The translations under genes were made by a program, and so were the position numbers. From positions 868,001 through 932,000 of the forward strand of contig CAVQOH010000002.1 in the NCBI GenBank assembly GCA_963714405.1: a DNA stretch of 64,000 bases, read 5' to 3'. Positions within the stretch are counted from its first letter, which is position 1. Each line of letters opens with the position of its first letter. Of the stretch, positions 16,811 to 25,561 are shown piece by piece. This stretch comes from JAZGGS01 sp963714405. Its GTDB lineage: Bacteria; Bacteroidota; Ignavibacteria; Ignavibacteriales; Ignavibacteriaceae. Under the pieces are notes generated by a model, which had not been told where the DNA came from, searched no databases, and saw nothing but the letters and a program-made list of their open reading frames with translations.

Positions 16811-17712
16811 TTAATTATCTCCCTCTCAATAGAATCACCTTCATAGTAATGCATAAAGACTTCTTCTAAATCTGGCTCGGTAATAGTAATTTTTTCAATA
16901 GGCAATTGGGAAAGTTCATTTAATAATTGAGGCATTTCCCCTCGATAAAGAAAGGAGGTACCATTTTCATTTTTTTCTACTGAAATAATACCTGGTGTTT
17001 GTAATGTGATGTCATCTTCCCCTTCCTTAAGTCGATATGTAATCCGACTTAAAAGTTTTTCTTTTAGAGAATTAATGTCATCTTCATTAACAATCCTTCC
17101 ATCTTTAATAAAGGCTACTCTATGACAAAACTTCTCAACATCACTAAGAACGTGTGAAGAAAAAAAGATGGTTGTACCTTTTTCATTTTGTTCATTGAGA
17201 ATATCAAAAAGATGATTTTGTATAAGCGGATCCAATCCACTGGTAGGCTCATCAAGGATAAGCAACCGAGGATTATGAATCAGGCTTTGGACGACTGCCA
17301 CTTTCTTTTTATTGCCCATGGATAAATCATCAATTTTTCGTGACAGATCTAGATCCAGCGCATCAACCAACTGATTAAAATGATGATCAAGAGAAATCTT
17401 GTAAAAGCGGGCAGAATATTCGATAAGTTCATTAACTGTCATGTTTTCATAGTAATTCACTTCTGTTGGTATAAAACCAACAATTTTTTTGATTCTTGGG
17501 CCGTCCTTTGCGATATCATAATTAAAAATCTTCCCGCTACCCCTTGTCGGAAATAATAAACTAAGAAAAAGACGAATCGTGGTAGTCTTTCCTGATCCAT
17601 TGGGACCAATAAATCCAAAGATCTCACCTTCATTTATCTTCAGATTAAGATCGATTATCCCCCTGTCCTTACCATAGTACTTGGTTAGTCTTTCTGTTTC
17701 TATGGCATACAT
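16807..17712 (-). CDS. ABC transporter ATP-binding protein (exporter type)
   Basis: The 301-aa ATPase has Walker A 'GPNGSGKTT' (residues 36-44), a signature 'LSMGNKKK' (about 130-137; family consensus LSxGxxQR, here with Lys), and Walker B 'LLILDEP' plus 'TSGLD' (about 150-161). A C-terminal DrrA/CcmA-like extension (about 220-301) is present. It pairs with the overlapping permease gene downstream. Such DrrA/NatA-like pairs export lipids, antibiotics or Na+; the substrate is unknown. If the permease frameshift is real, this ATPase is orphaned. Confidence 0.92.
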   Translation of the reverse strand: MYAIETERLTKYYGKDRGIIDLNLKINEGEIFGFIGPNGSGKTTTIRLFLSLLFPTRGSGKIFNYDIAKDGPRIKKIVGFIPTEVNYYENMTVNELIEYSARFYKISLDHHFNQLVDALDLDLSRKIDDLSMGNKKKVAVVQSLIHNPRLLILDEPTSGLDPLIQNHLFDILNEQNEKGTTIFFSSHVLSDVEKFCHRVAFIKDGRIVNEDDINSLKEKLLSRITYRLKEGEDDITLQTPGIISVEKNENGTSFLYRGEMPQLLNELSQLPIEKITITEPDLEEVFMHYYEGDSIEREIIK

Positions 17713-18053
17713 ATCAACCCTTTTTATTCATTGCTTGGGATCGTATTAAGGTTATAATAGAATTAAACAATATTTTCAAGAAAAATATGTATTTTTTTAC
17801 TGAATATGAAGAAATTAAATTATATAGGCAGGCTCTGTTCATTTACCATCGGGACTTACAACAAAAAACTTAAAACAATATTAACAAGTAAAAATCCCCG
17901 ATCTATATTATTAAGCAAGCATTGGGAAATATTGCTTAAGCAGAAAGAATATTATCTGTGAGCGTTGATGTTTTTTGTTGATAGGAATGAATTTTTATAA
18001 AAACTCCAGTTGCTTGATTATTTTACTGAAATAGAATAAATGTCTTCGAGTGT
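17713..18053 (+). other. Non-coding gap with a short inverted repeat
   Basis: Between the ABC operon start and the DUF4397 terminator no gene is supported. An 8-bp inverted repeat, TTAAGCAA/TTGCTTAA (17911-17918 and 17932-17939), could be an operator or hairpin. It has no T tract. Confidence 0.45.
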
Positions 18054-18090
18054 TAAAAAAACCGGATTCAAGCTTTGTTGAATCCGGTTA
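18054..18090 (-). terminator. Rho-independent terminator after DUF4397 lipoprotein
   Basis: A 12-bp perfect stem (18060-18071 with 18078-18089, AACCGGATTCAA/TTGAATCCGGTT) with a 6-base loop is followed on the minus strand by a T run (complement of 18054-18060). It lies just past the lipoprotein stop. Confidence 0.9.
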
Positions 18091-18114
18091 ATCAGGAAGG
18101 TTTACAAATAAAAA

Positions 18115-18801
18115 TTAATTATTTACTATTATCTCAGCACCTAACTGCTGTTGACCGTTTCCACTCAAAAATCCTTTTGCAAAAACAGTATAGATTTTAC
18201 CAACCTCAAGATTGATCACTGGTAAATCCAGCGCAACAGTATTGGTACCGGCTACACGCACTTCAAGATCATATGATCCAGCATCAAGAGGAGTGAAAGC
18301 TGTAAATTCTTTAAATGATTTATTGCCAAAAACAACTGTACCATCCGTAAGTGTGACATCTACTGCCGGTGCGTCTGGCGATAAGTGAATGAACCTTACA
18401 TGAGCTTTCCCATTTGCAGGATTTGTTAGATCGTCTTCAACTAATATTGCTTCAATATTAGCTACAGAATTCACTGCAAACACAGAATAATTTTTATCCT
18501 TGATAAAATCTATATTTGCCTCAATTACAGTAGTAGATGTTCCGGCTACATTAACTTTTACATTTCTTGTTCCACTTGGTACTGTCAGGTAGCCCGTGTT
18601 GTTAGGAAAGGTTAAGTTTGTTCCGGCAATAGTATTATCTACCAAAAGATCGACTCCGGGTGCATCAGGAGATGCGTGAACTACTTTTACTAAAGAGTTT
18701 GATGCTTGTTGAGTCGGTGCTACTGGTGTTGCTTCATCTTCACAAGCGATAAATAGTAGTGCAAACAAAGATAATGCGAATGCTAAAATGAGTTTTTTCA
18801 T
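18115..18801 (-). CDS. DUF4397 domain lipoprotein
   Basis: The 228-aa protein has a lipoprotein signal 'ALSLFALLFIACEDE' with Cys20. Two DUF4397 modules follow: 'SLVKVVHASPDAPGVDLLVDNT' to about residue 125, and 'AHVRFIHLSPDAPAVDVTLTDG' to the end, which reads 'GKIYTVFAKGFL'. It is the plain two-module form of the family found in the large T9SS protein at 3644-6175, from which it is clearly diverged. It should sit on the outer or inner membrane facing the periplasm or surface. Function unknown. It is monocistronic, with its own terminator. Confidence 0.92.
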   Translation of the reverse strand: MKKLILAFALSLFALLFIACEDEATPVAPTQQASNSLVKVVHASPDAPGVDLLVDNTIAGTNLTFPNNTGYLTVPSGTRNVKVNVAGTSTTVIEANIDFIKDKNYSVFAVNSVANIEAILVEDDLTNPANGKAHVRFIHLSPDAPAVDVTLTDGTVVFGNKSFKEFTAFTPLDAGSYDLEVRVAGTNTVALDLPVINLEVGKIYTVFAKGFLSGNGQQQLGAEIIVNN

Positions 18802-19284
18802 TTTTTTGTTCCTTATGTTTTTATATGATTAATTTGATCTTTATCAATTACGATATATATGTTATAACACATAAGAATCTGAAAAAGTTCCGCTTCACAA
18901 TACAAAAAACTATATTTCTATGTTTTTATTGAAAAACCTTAAATATTTAATATTTTTTAAAAGATTATTATTATTATCCGTTTAGCTTGATAGGCACATA
19001 TCTTACAATGTCTAATACAGGAGCAGTATTTGATGTTGAAAATTATAAGTCGTTTGTTATTTTGCCTCTATTGGCGTTTTCGAAATTTTCAAATTGTCTC
19101 TTACAATTTCACAAATTAATTTAAATATGATTTACTTTACTCTTTATCCTGTTTGGTGTAGCTTTAATTAATTCAAAAATCTACTGCAAAAATGGCTGCT
19201 GAAGGAATAAAATAAGGTAATACCATTTGTGTCTTATACAAGAGAGCATTATATCCTCTTCCATCATTACATTTCAAATAAAAA
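18802..19284 (+). other. 483-bp gap without a supported gene
   Basis: The sequence is AT-rich with many stops in all frames. One 39-codon ORF starts at about 19008 but has no recognisable pattern. The right end must hold the promoter of the small CxxC protein at 19285; no Shine-Dalgarno is evident there. Confidence 0.4.
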
Positions 19285-19527
19285 ATGAGTATCACCCTTT
19301 TTGTAACAAAAAAATGTGAATCGTGCGACCGTGCAAAGGAATTATTGGGAAAAATAACAAAAGAAAAAAAGGGACTTAAACTTTATGTTGAAAACATAAA
19401 AACAACGAGCTCAAAAGGTATTGTAATTGTTCCCGAGCTTTTTATTGAGGATGAACTTTTTGCTTACGGCGATATTGATGAGGATAATTTTTTAGAGCGG
19501 ATATTGTCGCATTCTCTAAGTAACTAG
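19285..19527 (+). CDS. Small glutaredoxin/thioredoxin-like protein
   Basis: The 80-aa protein opens 'MSITLFVTKKCESCDRAKELLGKI' with a CxxC at Cys11/Cys14 after the first strand. It continues with 'IVIVPELFIEDELFAYGDIDEDNF', where 'VPELFI' matches the cis-Pro loop of glutaredoxins. That is the minimal glutaredoxin fold. It is probably a cytoplasmic thiol-disulfide exchanger; the CESC active site is unlike the usual CPYC. It stands alone between two gaps. Confidence 0.75.
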   Translation: MSITLFVTKKCESCDRAKELLGKITKEKKGLKLYVENIKTTSSKGIVIVPELFIEDELFAYGDIDEDNFLERILSHSLSN

Positions 19528-19594
19528 TATGGTTAATTTTATTTAAAGAAAAACTTTCTCTTTCACAAACACAGTTTTCCTCTTCGGTAAAATT

Positions 19595-19963
19595 TTAATC
19601 GTGCTGAACGCCCTCAAAATAAAATGAAGGATTTAATGCTTTAGTTCGAATACTTTTTGTAGTGAAGGGAATTTTTTGCCCGGGCGCCATATCAAAAATA
19701 ATTGCTGTTGTATTTTGCCCTGCAACTTTGTATGTGATGATAACATTTTTTAATTGCTCATCCGAGTTGTTGATAGCTTCTCCTTGAACGACAGCATAAT
19801 ATAAAAAGCCGCCAACACCAGGAGTGTTTACATTCATTCCATCTCCTTGAGTAACCTTAATATTACCGGTAACTTCTACCGCGCTTTTTGAGTATTCAAA
19901 AAAGTAGTAATAAGCACCAAACCCTATAATTGCTAAAAAAAGTAAAGTAAAAAGTTTTTTCAT
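19595..19963 (-). CDS. Membrane-anchored FxLYD-like domain protein
   Basis: The 122-aa protein has one N-terminal membrane helix (residues 4-23) followed by a small beta-rich domain ('GFLYYAVVQGEAINNSDEQLKNVIITYKVAG', 'APGQKIPFTTKSIR'). This has the pattern of FxLYD/DUF3426-like domains ('GEAINNS...LKNV.I.Y') that flank membrane proteins in many bacteria. It probably faces the periplasm. No functional assignment. The gene is convergent with the small glutaredoxin-like gene. Confidence 0.65.
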   Translation of the reverse strand: MKKLFTLLFLAIIGFGAYYYFFEYSKSAVEVTGNIKVTQGDGMNVNTPGVGGFLYYAVVQGEAINNSDEQLKNVIITYKVAGQNTTAIIFDMAPGQKIPFTTKSIRTKALNPSFYFEGVQHD

Positions 19964-20118
19964 TATCCATTCTCCACGAGTTTTAATAATATTTCAATTT
20001 ATCAAAAACCGTTCCTTTGGAAAGCGAATCACTAATATGTTGTATTTTTATCATTTTCAATACTTTTTGGTGAGTTACAGCTTGTTTTGCAAAACAGGGA
20101 GATGGTGATTGGGGGCTG

Positions 20119-20391
20119 TTACTTTTTCGATTTCTTATTCAAAATTTCACTCTGAAGCTTAACTGAATCATCAATAATTTCTTTAAATATTTTTAATACC
20201 AGCTCCTGGTTTAAATCTTCTTTTTTCCCAAGCTCAACCAATTGCTTAAGCATTTCCTTTTCACGGTTTTCGTCCCTTAGAGAAGTTTGATTCTTAAGCT
20301 CAACAATTTTTTTGCTGAGATCCCTGCGTTTAGCAAGAAGTTTTAAAATTTCAGAATCAACCTGGTTTATTTTTTTGCGGAGCTCTTTCAT
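20119..20391 (-). CDS. Chorismate mutase, AroQ class, monofunctional
   Basis: The 90-aa all-helical protein fits the AroQ fold: 'LRKKINQVDSEILKLLAKRRDLSKKIVELKN' (helix 1 with the conserved Arg and Lys positions), then 'RDENREKEMLKQL' matching the 'D..RE..VL' motif. It would convert chorismate to prephenate for Phe/Tyr synthesis. Length is that of the catalytic domain only. The terminal Gln/Glu of helix 3 seems to be in 'DDSVKLQSEIL'. No aromatic biosynthesis neighbour is present. Confidence 0.8.
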   Translation of the reverse strand: MKELRKKINQVDSEILKLLAKRRDLSKKIVELKNQTSLRDENREKEMLKQLVELGKKEDLNQELVLKIFKEIIDDSVKLQSEILNKKSKK

Positions 20392-20548
20392 AGTTTAACT
20401 TGATTAAAAATTGCTCACTGAATATGCAATAGTTTGTTCGTTAAATCAATATTTAGTGTTGATCTTTCACAATTGTTGTTAATCGGATACTTTTATCTGG
20501 TTATGTTTTTTAATAATTTTCATCTTAAAATTACAGGAAAATAAAGCA

Positions 20549-22411
20549 ATGCGAACTCATTTTCGTTTTTTAATACTGCTTAGCTTAGCTGCTAATATAA
20601 ATTTGATTGCACAATGGAATGACAGCATTAAAGTATATTGGCTGGATCCGGTTGAAATAACATCAGAAAAACTAAGTTTGGGTGATTATCAAACACCTGT
20701 TGAAAAAGATAATCTCTCCTCTATTCTAAACAGGAATGGTTTTAATCTCATCCGAAAGGGAGTTTTCTTTGCGCAGGATATTTACGCTGATGGATTTAAA
20801 AAAGGAGATATAAGCATTGTAGTTGATGGAGAAAGATATCATTGTGCATGTCCAAACAGAATGGATTCGCCGCTTTCAAGAGTAAACCCGCTTGAGCTTA
20901 AATCAATTGAACTTTCTAAAACAGCAGGGAACATACAAAGTGGATTGGGAGGAAAAGTTTCTTTTCACAGAACAGCTCCCATTGAACCGATTTCAGTAAA
21001 AGCAGGATTTTCAGGTTCATCTGAATCATTGCAAAGTATAGATGGTTCAATTTCTGCTGAAGGTTATAATCATAGATTATCTTTAAGATATTCAACCGGT
21101 CTTCCCTATAAGGATGCCGATGATAGAAGTTTTAAAGATTTATACAGCTACAAAGATAACTTCAGCTACAATCTTGCAGAAGCAATATTTCAGGGGAATG
21201 AATCTTTATGGAAATACGGAGCAGCTTTTACTTTTACTGAAAATGTATCATTTCCTTATTTACTGATGGATGAAATCAGCAACAAGGTATTCAGCGCATA
21301 TGTTAGCTATGATAATAACAAGGTATATTTTAATTATACCGATCATTTGATGACAAACCAGCTTCGCGTTAGTACCGGTTCGATGGTAAGCGATGCCAGG
21401 AATTTAACGATTGGGGCAATTGGTAATTTTTATGAATTCTATTTTAGAAACTGGAATATTGATAATGTTATTTCTACTCCAATGATGACGATTAATAATG
21501 ATATGATGCCAGATATTAAAATGTATTCAGCAACTCTATTTAAGAAACTTGGTTGGGGGAAGTTTGATTTTTCAGGCAGAGTTGGGTTTGTGCATCATAA
21601 TATTGGTAATGAAAACAGAATGGATTTCTATAAAACACTTTTCCCGGATGCAGAATCAAGCAGATGGTTTCCTACGTTTGGGTTGAGTGCAAATTATTCA
21701 GCAATGGTTACCAACAATTGGGGTTTGGCTGGCTTGATAGAGGTAGCATCCGAAGCCCCAGAGACGGAATACATGTTTATTGCTGTTTCAAAACCAACAG
21801 TAAAAGCCAACTGGTCAGGCAACCCAACGCTTAAACAGCCAATCCGATCAACTTTAAGAAGCTCAATTAATTATACTTACTTAAGCCTGGAACTATTTGG
21901 CACAAGAGTATGGAATTATATTAATCTTAAAAAAGATGCAGTTGGTACAAAGCCTTATACTACTTACGAAAACATTAATGCTTACATGCTCGGAATGAAT
22001 ATTAGACTTAACTGGAATTTTATTGAGCTGAATGCCGGGTATACTTACGCACACAATACAACGAACGAAACACCGCTATCAGAAATACCACCGCTAAGTA
22101 TTTCAACAAAACTTATTTCGCCGGTATTCTTCAATGTAATAGCTTATATAAGGCATCAATACAACAACGCGCAGCTAAGAGTCGATGAATCTTTAAAGGA
22201 ATCTACATCCTCAGCTTGGAATAGATTTGATATTGGTGTTGAATTTAAATCCGGTTCATTCCTGGTATCACTCGTAGCAGAAAATATTACTAATGTATTG
22301 TATTATCAGCATCTTTCTTACTTAAGAGATCCTTTTGCTTCTGGCAACAGAGTTTTTGAACCTGGAAGAACCATTAAGTTGAATGTGCGATTCAGTTCGT
22401 TTATAAATTAA
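20549..22411 (+). CDS. TonB-dependent receptor, putative copper receptor (OprC/NosA-like)
   Basis: The 620-aa protein has a signal peptide ('...NINLIAQ'), a plug starting 'VEITSEKLSLGDYQTPVEK', and a C-terminal barrel ending 'RTIKLNVRF'. The plug loop contains 'HCACPNRMDSP' with Cys99, Cys101 and Met105. The C-x3-M-D-(P/S) arrangement matches the Cys143/Met147 copper site of Pseudomonas OprC, as I recall it. The barrel also has a Met-rich loop ('TPMMTINNDMMPDIKM', about residues 310-325). It lacks the carboxypeptidase-like N-terminal domain of the receptor at 7762. Copper or another soft metal is the likely cargo. The gene is divergent from chorismate mutase. Confidence 0.8.
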   Translation: MRTHFRFLILLSLAANINLIAQWNDSIKVYWLDPVEITSEKLSLGDYQTPVEKDNLSSILNRNGFNLIRKGVFFAQDIYADGFKKGDISIVVDGERYHCACPNRMDSPLSRVNPLELKSIELSKTAGNIQSGLGGKVSFHRTAPIEPISVKAGFSGSSESLQSIDGSISAEGYNHRLSLRYSTGLPYKDADDRSFKDLYSYKDNFSYNLAEAIFQGNESLWKYGAAFTFTENVSFPYLLMDEISNKVFSAYVSYDNNKVYFNYTDHLMTNQLRVSTGSMVSDARNLTIGAIGNFYEFYFRNWNIDNVISTPMMTINNDMMPDIKMYSATLFKKLGWGKFDFSGRVGFVHHNIGNENRMDFYKTLFPDAESSRWFPTFGLSANYSAMVTNNWGLAGLIEVASEAPETEYMFIAVSKPTVKANWSGNPTLKQPIRSTLRSSINYTYLSLELFGTRVWNYINLKKDAVGTKPYTTYENINAYMLGMNIRLNWNFIELNAGYTYAHNTTNETPLSEIPPLSISTKLISPVFFNVIAYIRHQYNNAQLRVDESLKESTSSAWNRFDIGVEFKSGSFLVSLVAENITNVLYYQHLSYLRDPFASGNRVFEPGRTIKLNVRFSSFIN

Positions 22412-22414
22412 GAT

Positions 22415-22801
22415 TTATGTTAACGGCTCAAACAATGCACAAACTGCACCGGCAGGATCTTCAATAACACAGTATCTGCCATAGCCGCTCATTTCTTTTG
22501 GCTCAACTAAAATTTTTCCGCCAAGCTCTTTACAAAGCTCTGCACTTTCATCTAAATTTTTAACCGTAATGTAAATCATCCATTGAGACGGTAAACTTGC
22601 GTTGCCCCCTCTTTTATTGCAAATGCCAGCTTTTGTTTCCCCGCTTACCGGTGAGTTCATATTAAAATCATTGTAATCGCCCATATTTACAGGTTGTGAT
22701 TCCCATCCTACCACTTTGCTGTAAAATGATTTTACTTCTTCCGCATCTGGTACAGTAAGATCGAACCAGGATACTGAACCAATTTCTGGTTTATTGCTCA
22801 T
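22415..22801 (-). CDS. VOC (glyoxalase/bleomycin resistance) family protein
   Basis: The 128-aa protein is a single-subunit vicinal oxygen chelate fold: 'GSVSWFDLTVPDAEEVKSFYSKVVGWESQPV' and 'WMIYITVKNLDESAELCKELGGKILVEPKEMSGYGRYCVIEDPAGAVCALFEP'. These two beta-alpha-beta-beta-beta modules are typical. The first metal position seems to be lost (Asp in 'SWFDL'), as in many family members that do not act as glyoxalase I. It lies 30 bases before the broken oxidoreductase on the same strand and converges with the copper receptor gene. Confidence 0.85.
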   Translation of the reverse strand: MSNKPEIGSVSWFDLTVPDAEEVKSFYSKVVGWESQPVNMGDYNDFNMNSPVSGETKAGICNKRGGNASLPSQWMIYITVKNLDESAELCKELGGKILVEPKEMSGYGRYCVIEDPAGAVCALFEPLT

Positions 22802-22831
22802 TTATTTTTCCTTTTGAATTTAAATTGAATT

Positions 22832-23697
22832 CTATCCGTAACTTTCTTTTTTAATATTTTGCTTGGGTACACCTATCTCATCAAGGTGAGCAAGCACACT
22901 ACTCATAAATGATGGCTTCAATGTTCCCCCTCTTTCTTTTGCTGCTTTTTTCTGATGAATTGTATGATCTGGTCCACTGGTAAATACTGCAGAACCCACT
23001 GGATTTTTAACAAATTCTGTCATTAAATTTTTTGTTACTCTTCCTGGTCTAACTTTTTCACTAAATACTGATTGATTGGTTTTCCTTGTTAAAGTATGAA
23101 CAACATTAAGCCCATTGGGAAATTGATCTTCAAGTTCATTTAGTTGATTTAAAAATATAATATCTTTAAAACCTTTATTGCTGTAAATAAGTGTGTGTTT
23201 ATGATTTTTATTTACTCTTAAATCATGCTTAATAATGCTGTGACTTGGTACAATTCCGCTGCCCGCACAAATATGAACAGCTTCTTCAGAATTGTTCCTA
23301 AGTTTATCCGAAAAAGTGTAGGGACCTGTAAAACCGGTTATTACCATTTTTTGCCCTTTATAAGATCTACGCGCAAGAATTGGTGAAAGGAGTGGAGGAT
23401 AAGGCGTAATTCCAGAAATATACCTTTCTTCTTTTACAGTTATAGCAAGATATTTCTCATCCGGTGAGCTTGTTAATGAATAAGCCCTTGCCGGTTCTTT
23501 TTTACCCTTCAATTCTTCAAGATAGTTTACCCATCTTTCCAGGGCGGGAAATGGCTGCGGTGCAATTGTTAAAAAATTACCTGGACGATAGTTTAAAACA
23601 TCATTTCCTGTAAAAAAACAATGGTTGCAGTATCATAAGCTTCATTAACAACATTTGCTACCTATACCTCAAGTTCTTTTATTTTTTCTCTTTCCAT
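22832..23697 (-). pseudogene. FAD/NAD(P)-binding ferredoxin reductase-like protein, broken
   Basis: An intact-looking 226-aa segment (22832-23512) covers the C-terminal two thirds of a ferredoxin-NADP reductase type protein: 'ARAYSLTSSPDEKYLAITVK' (FAD) and 'VHICAGSGIVPSHSIIKHDL' (NAD(P)). The N-terminal part continues upstream in frame through 'NYRPGNFLTIAPQPFPALERWVNYLEELKGKK'. It then needs a one-base shift at the A7 run at 23612-23618 to reach 'VANVVNEAYDTATIVF', and there an in-frame TAG (23662-23664) separates it from the ATG at 23697. So it carries one frameshift and one nonsense codon. It is most likely a decaying gene. Confidence 0.8.
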
Positions 23698-23897
23698 ACA
23701 TTTCCTGCTAATTATTTGTTTTTTAATAAGTTACAAAACATAGTGATTTGGGACAACTTAAATAAAATTGATATTTCGCCTTTCAACTTGATTTCGATTT
23801 GTCAAATTACCATCTTTGTACAAATGCAATGCAAACCCTTCCGGGAGGCAATTTTTAATTTATATTAACTATTTCATTACTAATAAAGGAGTAAAAC

Positions 23898-24431
23898 ATG
23901 AAAAAATTCTCAATAATTCTATTGATGCTAATACTGGCAACATCATTTCTTTATTCTCAGAACGAAGATGATTTGAAGACAAAATTCAATACGATGAATA
24001 AAGAATTTGCAGAAATGATGATAAATGATGATTTCCAGGGAATGCTAAAATGGTATGCTGATGATATAATTTCTATGCCGAGTTATCAGCCAATGTTAAG
24101 GGGAATTGATGCATTAAAAAAAGCAGATGAAATGCACAAACAATCCGGAGTTAAAACATCAGCATTTACCCTGGAAACCACAGATGTTATAGATGCTGAC
24201 AGTTATGTGGTTGAGATAGGTCTTTATACAATCACAATGCAAATTCCAAATATGGATGAGCCATGGTCTGATAATGGTAAATATGTAAATGTTTGGGAAA
24301 AACAGGGTGACGGCTCATACAAAATAAAAGTAGATACCTGGAACACCGATAATAATCCCTGGATGGATATGATGAGTGAGGAAAAAGAAGAAGAGAAGAA
24401 ACCAATGATGGAAGCTGAAGAGAAAAAATAA
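23898..24431 (+). CDS. Secreted DUF4440/SnoaL-like (NTF2 fold) protein
   Basis: The 177-aa protein has a signal peptide ('MKKFSIILLMLILATSFLYSQ'). An NTF2-like domain follows: 'LKTKFNTMNKEFAEMMINDDFQGMLKWYADDIISMPSYQPMLRGIDALKKADEM' and 'GKYVNVWEKQGDGSYKIKVDTWNTDNNP', the usual DUF4440/YybH layout. The last 25 residues are a charged Glu/Lys/Met tail. The ribosome site AAAGGAG is well placed. It is an exported protein of unknown ligand and has its own terminator. Confidence 0.85.
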   Translation: MKKFSIILLMLILATSFLYSQNEDDLKTKFNTMNKEFAEMMINDDFQGMLKWYADDIISMPSYQPMLRGIDALKKADEMHKQSGVKTSAFTLETTDVIDADSYVVEIGLYTITMQIPNMDEPWSDNGKYVNVWEKQGDGSYKIKVDTWNTDNNPWMDMMSEEKEEEKKPMMEAEEKK

Positions 24432-24449
24432 ACGCTAATTTTTTATAGA

Positions 24450-24490
24450 GCGAATCGCTGTAAGTCATTTTTGTGCAGTGATTCGCCTTT
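24450..24490 (+). terminator. Terminator-like hairpin after the DUF4440 gene
   Basis: An 11-bp stem, GCGAATCGCTG (24450-24460) with CAGTGATTCGC (24476-24486, one G-T pair), is followed by CTTT. The T tract is weak. Confidence 0.6.
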
Positions 24491-24667
24491 AAATATTCAA
24501 TAAAACTCCATTAAGCCTCATCCCGACACAAAATCAAAAGCACTGATTTTAATAAGAAGGAGCAATACGATCTTTTAATTATTAAACTTTCATTTTTTCG
24601 AGCAAATTGTTATATAGTGAATTACTTCAAACAGATTAACTAATTTAATAGCGTTGTGGAACTTTGA

Positions 24668-25561
24668 ATGGACAGAATAACTGCTATCGGGGAAATATTG
24701 TTCGATGTTTATCCGGAAAGTAAAAACCTTGGTGGCGCACCCTTAAATTTTTTATATCACATTTATAAATTAACCGGTCAAGGAAATATAATCAGTCGCG
24801 TTGGGTTTGATGTTTTGGGAAACAAAGCATCAGGCTTTTTAGAGAGGAGTGGAATCTCCACAAAATTTATACAGCTGGATCATATTCATCCAACGGGAGT
24901 GACAACTGTTACATTAGATGAAAACAAAATCCCTTCTTTTAATATTGATGAAGAGCGTGCTTACGATTATATAGAAACGAACGATGAAATATATCAATTG
25001 ACAAATGGGGAAACAGATTGTCTTTATTTTGGCACGCTTGCTCAGCGAAGCGAAATTTCAAAATCAACAATTCAAAATCTTTTTTACAAAAAGACGAAGT
25101 ATTTTTGTGATTTAAACATCCGCCAAAAGTTTTATAATGAAGAAGTTATCACTAAATCGCTAACCACAGCTAACGTACTCAAGCTGAATGTTGATGAGTT
25201 AAAATTGATTAACGATTTACTGCTAAGAAAAAAGTTTAATACCGAAATCATTGCAAAAAAAATAATCAAAAATTATAATGTAGAACTAATCGCAGTTACA
25301 AAAGGAGCAGAGGGCTCCACCTTGTATTTTAATGAAGAAAAAAATGATTACATAACCTCTTCATCAACAGCAGTAGATACGCTTGGCGCCGGCGATGCTT
25401 TCGCCGCAATTATTTGTTTAGGATATGTTAGAAATTGGAAGTTGTCAAAAATGAATAAACTCGCGAATGAGTTTGCAAATCAAATATGCAAGATAAAAGG
25501 TGCTCTTCCCGAAACCGATGCAGTTTACGAAATGTTAAGAAAGAAATTTGATGATGATTAA
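24668..25561 (+). CDS. PfkB family sugar kinase, probable fructokinase
   Basis: The 297-aa ribokinase-fold enzyme opens 'AIGEILFDVYPESKNLGGAPLNFLYHIYKL' (sugar-binding loop) and ends with the 'DTLGAGDAFAA' motif whose Asp243 is the catalytic base. A 'VTKGAEGSTLY' nucleotide-binding strand is present. It should phosphorylate fructose with ATP. The next gene overlaps its end by 11 bases and encodes sucrose-phosphate synthase, and sucrose synthase follows. The cluster therefore joins fructose release from sucrose with fructose-6-phosphate supply. Mannofructokinase or another ketohexose specificity cannot be excluded. Confidence 0.9.
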   Translation: MDRITAIGEILFDVYPESKNLGGAPLNFLYHIYKLTGQGNIISRVGFDVLGNKASGFLERSGISTKFIQLDHIHPTGVTTVTLDENKIPSFNIDEERAYDYIETNDEIYQLTNGETDCLYFGTLAQRSEISKSTIQNLFYKKTKYFCDLNIRQKFYNEEVITKSLTTANVLKLNVDELKLINDLLLRKKFNTEIIAKKIIKNYNVELIAVTKGAEGSTLYFNEEKNDYITSSSTAVDTLGAGDAFAAIICLGYVRNWKLSKMNKLANEFANQICKIKGALPETDAVYEMLRKKFDDD

